From Trichosphaerium sp. ATCC 40318 (lineage: Eukaryota > Discosea > Flabellinia > Trichosidae), in assembly GCA_038496445.1 (NCBI GenBank), contig JALMLS010000313.1, positions 1 through 64,000 on the forward strand: DNA of 64,000 nucleotides. The letters run 5' to 3'. The notes under the pieces are model-generated. The model was not told where the DNA came from and did no database searches. It saw only the letters and a list, made by a program, of their open reading frames with translations. Positions 60,211 to 64,000 of the stretch are shown here, in pieces; positions within the stretch are counted from its first letter, which is position 1, and every line of letters starts with the position of its first letter. The position numbers and the translations under genes were made by a program.

Positions 60211-61219
60211 ATGTCACTTAACGATGCGTCCAACGATTCTATGATAGAAAATAAAAGTGTTTTAGAGATGTTACCGAAAGACATACAACGGTTGATATCA
60301 TCACACACTCCTGAAGCTTTCCAAAAATGGTACAAAGGAGAAATATTTACCAGTTTTTTGCTAATTTTTTTGAAGGAGTTTATTGAGTAAAACTACAGCT
60401 ACAATGACATGTTACAACTCCAAAATAGAAAAACATGGCATACGGTTATTGTGGCATACAAATGGATCACTCAAAATGCACATCACCTTTGTTAATGGTG
60501 TGCAAGAAGGTCTTCACATAAAGTATCACATAAATGGCAAACCTTCAATGCAATACAATGTAGTAAAGGGTAAGGGTGAAGGTATATGCAAACAATGGCA
60601 CGAAAACGGGCAATTAAGTATGTTATGTACCTTGAGAAATGATGCAAGAGAAGGTGAGGTGCTCCAATGGCACAAGAATGGACAACTCGAAGTCAAATGT
60701 TCAATGGTAAATGGCAAGCTCGAAGGTGAGATGTGCACGTGGTATGATAATGGAGTCCTAAAGGACCACTACACATTAATCAATGGTAAGCAGTCAGGCG
60801 ATGTAGAGTTAAGATATAGAAGTGGGCAACTCAAGATGTGCTCCAAGGAGATTTCTTCTCGCAAACATGAAAACAAGATGTGGTTTGAAAGCGGACAACT
60901 CAAAATGGAATGTACTATGATTGATGGTGTCAAGGAAGGCTTGAGCACAGAGTGGCATGAAAACGGACAAATGAGTATTCAATACTCAGTTGTTAAAGGA
61001 ATGAAGCAAGGAGAACATAAGGAGTGGCACGAAAATGGTCAAATTAAGGTTCAATGTATGGTTGTAGATAGTCAAAAAGAAGGCGAATACAGAGAATGGC
61101 ACGAAAACGGGCAACTAAGTGTGCATTGTATGTTTTCTGAGGGACTTCCTAAAGGAGACGAAAGTCATTGGAATGAATTAGGAGAACCTGTAGTGCGGTA
61201 TCACGATTCTACAAAATAA
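60211..61219 (+). CDS. MORN_2-type repeat protein with a short F-box-like start
   Basis: ATG 60211; first exon includes VLEMLPKDIQRLISSHTPEA, an F-box-like LP..I..I start, and ends at FQKW with an apparent GTAC donor. The long second exon (from about 60400) is a chain of roughly 23-residue units W(H/Y)ENGQL(K/S)(V/M)..(C)x(V/M)(V/N)GxxEG, for example EWHENGQIKVQCMVVD and KQWHENGQLSMLC. These are MORN_2 ('MORN repeat variant') units, here about ten. Ends YHDSTK. Function unknown; chains of this sort plus an F-box-like head are, from memory, common in giant viruses of protists. Repeat drift between copies is high. Confidence 0.8.
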
Positions 61220-61420
61220 ATCAAAAAAGAATTCATTCTTATCCTGCCAAGCTCTTTCTGCAACTTCTCCATGCCATGAATTAACTATCAGCTATAATGC
61301 AATGTTTTATTATACAATGAACATATCACCAAAGGCGGTGGTGAGTGTAGTTTGATTTAAAAATTCTTTGACTTGATTGTCCTTAAATCTTGTTAGAACA
61401 TGAAAAAAAGTTTACACTGC

Positions 61421-62587
61421 TTACCTCAGGTGGTATTTTGTCCGTAAAGGCATATAACTACGAACATAGGCCAAGTAATCACCACCGTATTCATATTTGC
61501 TTTGAACTTCATCTGCTTGTTCTTCTGCCTCATCTATCTTCTCAGCAAGCCTAGATAACAATGCTTGCTTTCCCACTCTCTACAATTTATAGTTAAACAA
61601 AAGAAAGGTTGTAAGCACCACAGCTGTTACACATACTTGTTGCAACTCATCTCTCTTGTTCTGTAGAGCATCATACTCTGCGCTTAGCTCTTGAAGAGAC
61701 TTTTGCTTCTCTTGTTCCACTCCACGTAGTTGCTGAAGCTCTCCCTGTATTTCGTTGTTTTTGGCTGTAGCAACGTGAGCAGTCTAGGTTTGTGACATTA
61801 AATTTACCTTGGAGAGCCTTATTACGCTCATCTACTTCCTCTCTGAGTTTTGCGCAGTTCTTTACAACGTCTAAATTAAAGAAGAAAACACTAAATTCTT
61901 CTGGGTTGTCCATGAGTTGTTGCATCCTAGCAACGCTAATACAAACCGTCAGAAGTCTGTCATTGGTTTGATAGCCATACTCTAAGTCATTAATTTCTCG
62001 ACAGTTGGCGGTGGTATTAGCAACTGGCATCTGTGCTTGAGGCGTGCTGTTACGGTGTTGGCTTGGACTGCTTGAACGCATGGCTTGAGGTTGAGGGTTG
62101 TTTAGGTGGTGAGCTACCAACTGTAAAACGTAAGGGAGGTACACGTAGCGTATTTTACTGAAACAAAAAACTGTTACCTGTATTAATGCGCCCAAGTCGG
62201 TGTGCATTGTCCAATTTTGAAGGCTAGGGATTTTTGATGGTATTATTGTGTAATTTCTATCTAAACAATATTACTAATAGCCTAATAGCGGTACGCACCT
62301 AACATGTGATGATTTTGATCGGGTATTGATATTGTTGGGCGCGTTTGAGGGAAGTTTGACGGCAGAATCCTTATAGAGTTAAATAAGGCCTCTAAACGCT
62401 ACGTACAGCCTTACAGATACGTTGTTGCCATTATTCAGGAACAGGGGCACGTCAAACAAATTTGGCGCTAATTCGTTGGTGTGAGGGAAGAACGCGCGTA
62501 GGCTTTGTATTTGTTGCGAGCGCCTATAAATTTGCTAAGTACAATATTTCTTTGGTTCGCTACTTACAATCTCTGAATGTCATCCAT
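61421..62587 (-). CDS. VPS37: VPS37-type ESCRT-I subunit (UEV-like plus Mod(r) domain)
   Basis: ESCRT-I component for multivesicular-body sorting. ATG 62587 (MDDIQR). UEV-like N-terminal domain: FDVPLFLNNGNNVS, LPSNFPQTRPTISI, NWTMHTDLGALIQLV, as in VPS37A. A Gln/Pro/Ser-rich linker near 62070, then the helical Mod(r) domain: MDNPEEFSVFFFNLDVVK, LREEVDERNKALQ, KSLQELSAEYDALQNKRDEL, QALLSRLAEKIDEAEEQADE, YLAYVRSFMPLRTKYHLR, matching the family's ..(L)(Y)HLR ending. Stop 61421-61423, unless the AG/GTAAGC there is a donor. About 330 residues. Confidence 0.85.
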
Positions 62588-62589
62588 CT

Positions 62590-63069
62590 TTTTAATGGCC
62601 TCTCCGATTCAACGTGCTTGGTATGAGCCAATTGTTGGCCTATAGTCGCGAAATTTCAACGTTTGATTTTATACATGCCTTTTCTAGCGATTTAAAGACA
62701 AGCTCATCTACCAACAGGTAATCCCTTGAGAGAAAGACGAATATTCTCTTGCGCTTTAGCAATAAAAACCGTTTAAACCACCAAACACCTAAAAACAGAA
62801 AGTTGTTGAACAATTACCAAAAACGTGACGTATTTGCACATCAAAGTGCTCCAAAACCACTTGCCGAGCATGAAACAAGCGCATTATACTAGTTACAGTT
62901 TTGCAAAGTTGTTATGAACGGTGGGTGACGCTTAAACGCCAAAATTCCTAGGAGAGTTTAACTATCCAACCGTGTGTGGGTTTAATTGCTTTTATTTACA
63001 GGCAAGTAAAGCCTCATCTATGGTACAAAGAGTAGACTCCAGCCGAGGTTTACGAATAAAAAGTGCTGT
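62590..63069. other. Intergenic, nothing recognised
   Basis: 5' flank of VPS37 and 3' flank of the ubiquitin-like gene. No supported gene or RNA. Confidence 0.4.
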
Positions 63070-63871
63070 TCATCCACCACGAAGTTGTAGGACCATGTGA
63101 AGTTTCGCATTATCTTCAAGGCCATAATTTCGCAGTGTTCGGCAGTCGGCCATAAGCTTTCCCCGATACACCAAACGTTGTTGCTCGTACGGAATACCTA
63201 CGTCCTAGGTGAGAACAAGAAATACGTTTAAATTAAAAATACCAAGAACAAAGACTCTCATTTTTATGTAAAACTTTTTTTTTGGCGGTTGGAGAATATT
63301 CGAAACAAAAGCAATGAGATCGTACCTTCACGCTTTAAAATTTCTTCCTTTATCTTTTGAACACAGTCATCGCTGTTTACTGTGATTTTGAGTAATCTGC
63401 CATGCAGAGTGCGGACGTGAAGCGTTAAATTTTGAGGTATACGCAATCGCTTCATACACCTGTTAACTTGGTTGTAATCGTCTCTAACAGAGATAGTAAG
63501 TACCGAAAAATACGCTACACTCAGGACAGGAACCAGTAGAAAGTTCTCTCTTTCAAGGATCGTTGAGTGAAAGTTTAAAGAGAGAAAAATAAAAGTTTCA
63601 GTTCGTACGAATAATCTACAGAGCGGTTCCTTTTTACACCGCGACGTTCGTTGGGTATGTTGAACGCTGAAGGCGTTGTGCGAATCGTTGTTGGCACGTT
63701 TGATGGAAAAGAGCCTCTAGCAGAGTGGAAACCAGTATTATTGAATTGAGGAGGTGTGAAGGTTGGTTGCGCATTGTTGCGACCATTATTTGGCCAAGCA
63801 AATTCCATCTGACCGAAAGTTGGTGTTGGTGAGCCGTACGCACTCATATAAGGAACGGTGTCAACTTCCAT
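63070..63871 (-). CDS. Ubiquitin-like protein with disordered N-terminal extension, ending in RGG
   Basis: Three exons: 63871-63609, 63459-63326, 63197-63070. Exon 1: about 88 residues of P/N/F/T-rich sequence (MEVDTVPYMSAYGSPTPTFG; RRGVKRNRSVDYS). Then a ubiquitin fold: LTLHVRTLHGRLLKITVNSD, VQKIKEEILKREG, IPYEQQRLVYRGKLM, DCRTLRNYGLEDNAKLHMVL and QLRGG followed at once by TGA (63070-63072). In ubiquitin this is STLHLVLRLRGG. Lysines at the ubiquitin K27/K29/K33 zone are present. The diGly end with no tail suggests it may be conjugated without processing, or be a fixed UBL domain. It does not fit standard named Ubls. Confidence 0.85.
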
Positions 63872-63879
63872 TGCGTTTT

Positions 63880-64000
63880 GTACATAAAACTAAGAGGCGT
63901 TAGAAAATAATGAGCTGAAAATCACATAACAGGTTGTCACGAGTGGTAGTGTATGCTAGAAATGAAGAAAAAGAGCAAACTTTTTACAAGCGGCCGATCG
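63880..64000. other. Window edge, nothing recognised
   Basis: 5' flank of the ubiquitin-like gene. No further coding sequence is visible before the end. Confidence 0.4.

Overview
This is nuclear DNA from a compact, intron-rich microbial eukaryote. Genes lie on both strands, are cut by many introns of roughly 40-70 bp, and have no operons or bacterial-type ribosome binding sites. Most introns I could place have a GTACG, GTGCG, GTAAG or GTGAG donor and a TAG or CAG acceptor. Gene content is eukaryotic throughout (Rab2, UNC50, VPS37, PIP kinase, a Pin1-type parvulin, a ubiquitin-like protein, PX-BAR and Sec1-type proteins). I cannot name the species. A free-living protist or alga fits best, and that is inference.

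Layout. 1-4.5 kb: the 5' part of a large signalling ATPase on the minus strand (BRCT, IPT/TIG, coil, DUF4062, NACHT), running off the left edge. 4.9-8.3 kb: a small repeat, an unassigned gene and two members of a lineage-specific small-protein family, one of them scrambled. 8.8-10.6 kb: PIP kinase. 10.9-13.0 kb: secreted DUF5060/DUF4038 glycoside hydrolase. 13.1-14.2 kb: enoyl-CoA hydratase/isomerase. 14.8-16.1 kb: intronless F-box/LRR gene. 17.3-22.5 kb: left arm of a large inverted duplication, ending in Rab2. 23-25 kb: mostly unresolved. 25-43 kb: a single-copy block with a family member, UNC50, a CBM-like/PX/BAR sorting nexin, an acidic coiled-coil protein, an SCFD2-like Sec1 protein, a C2/coiled-coil/tail-anchor protein, Pin1-type parvulin, an unassigned helical protein and a gene with eight or so W-Y/GG/YP repeats. 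43.6-46.5 kb: broken second copies of the F-box/LRR gene and of the front of the NACHT gene. 46.8-53.6 kb: right arm of the inverted duplication. 54-56.7 kb: an unassigned, possibly nuclear protein. 57.5-59.3 kb: small genes, a foldback palindrome and a family member carrying four 81-bp tandem repeats. 60.2-61.2 kb: MORN_2-type repeat protein. 61.4-62.6 kb: VPS37. 63.07-63.87 kb: ubiquitin-like protein.

Two themes stand out. First, an unusual number of single-copy genes work in membrane traffic or phosphoinositide signalling (PIP kinase, Rab2, UNC50, PX-BAR, SCFD2-like, C2/tail-anchor, VPS37). Second, the accessory part of the window is being shuffled: a 5-6.5 kb inverted duplication about 25 kb apart, partial and chimeric gene copies, and a fast-changing small-protein family with a constant four-exon structure. 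That family, marked by an ELNQK motif, and the BRCT-IPT-DUF4062-NACHT protein are the best candidates here for undescribed biology. All exon joins were made by eye from splice-site and homology reasoning, so exact boundaries are provisional.
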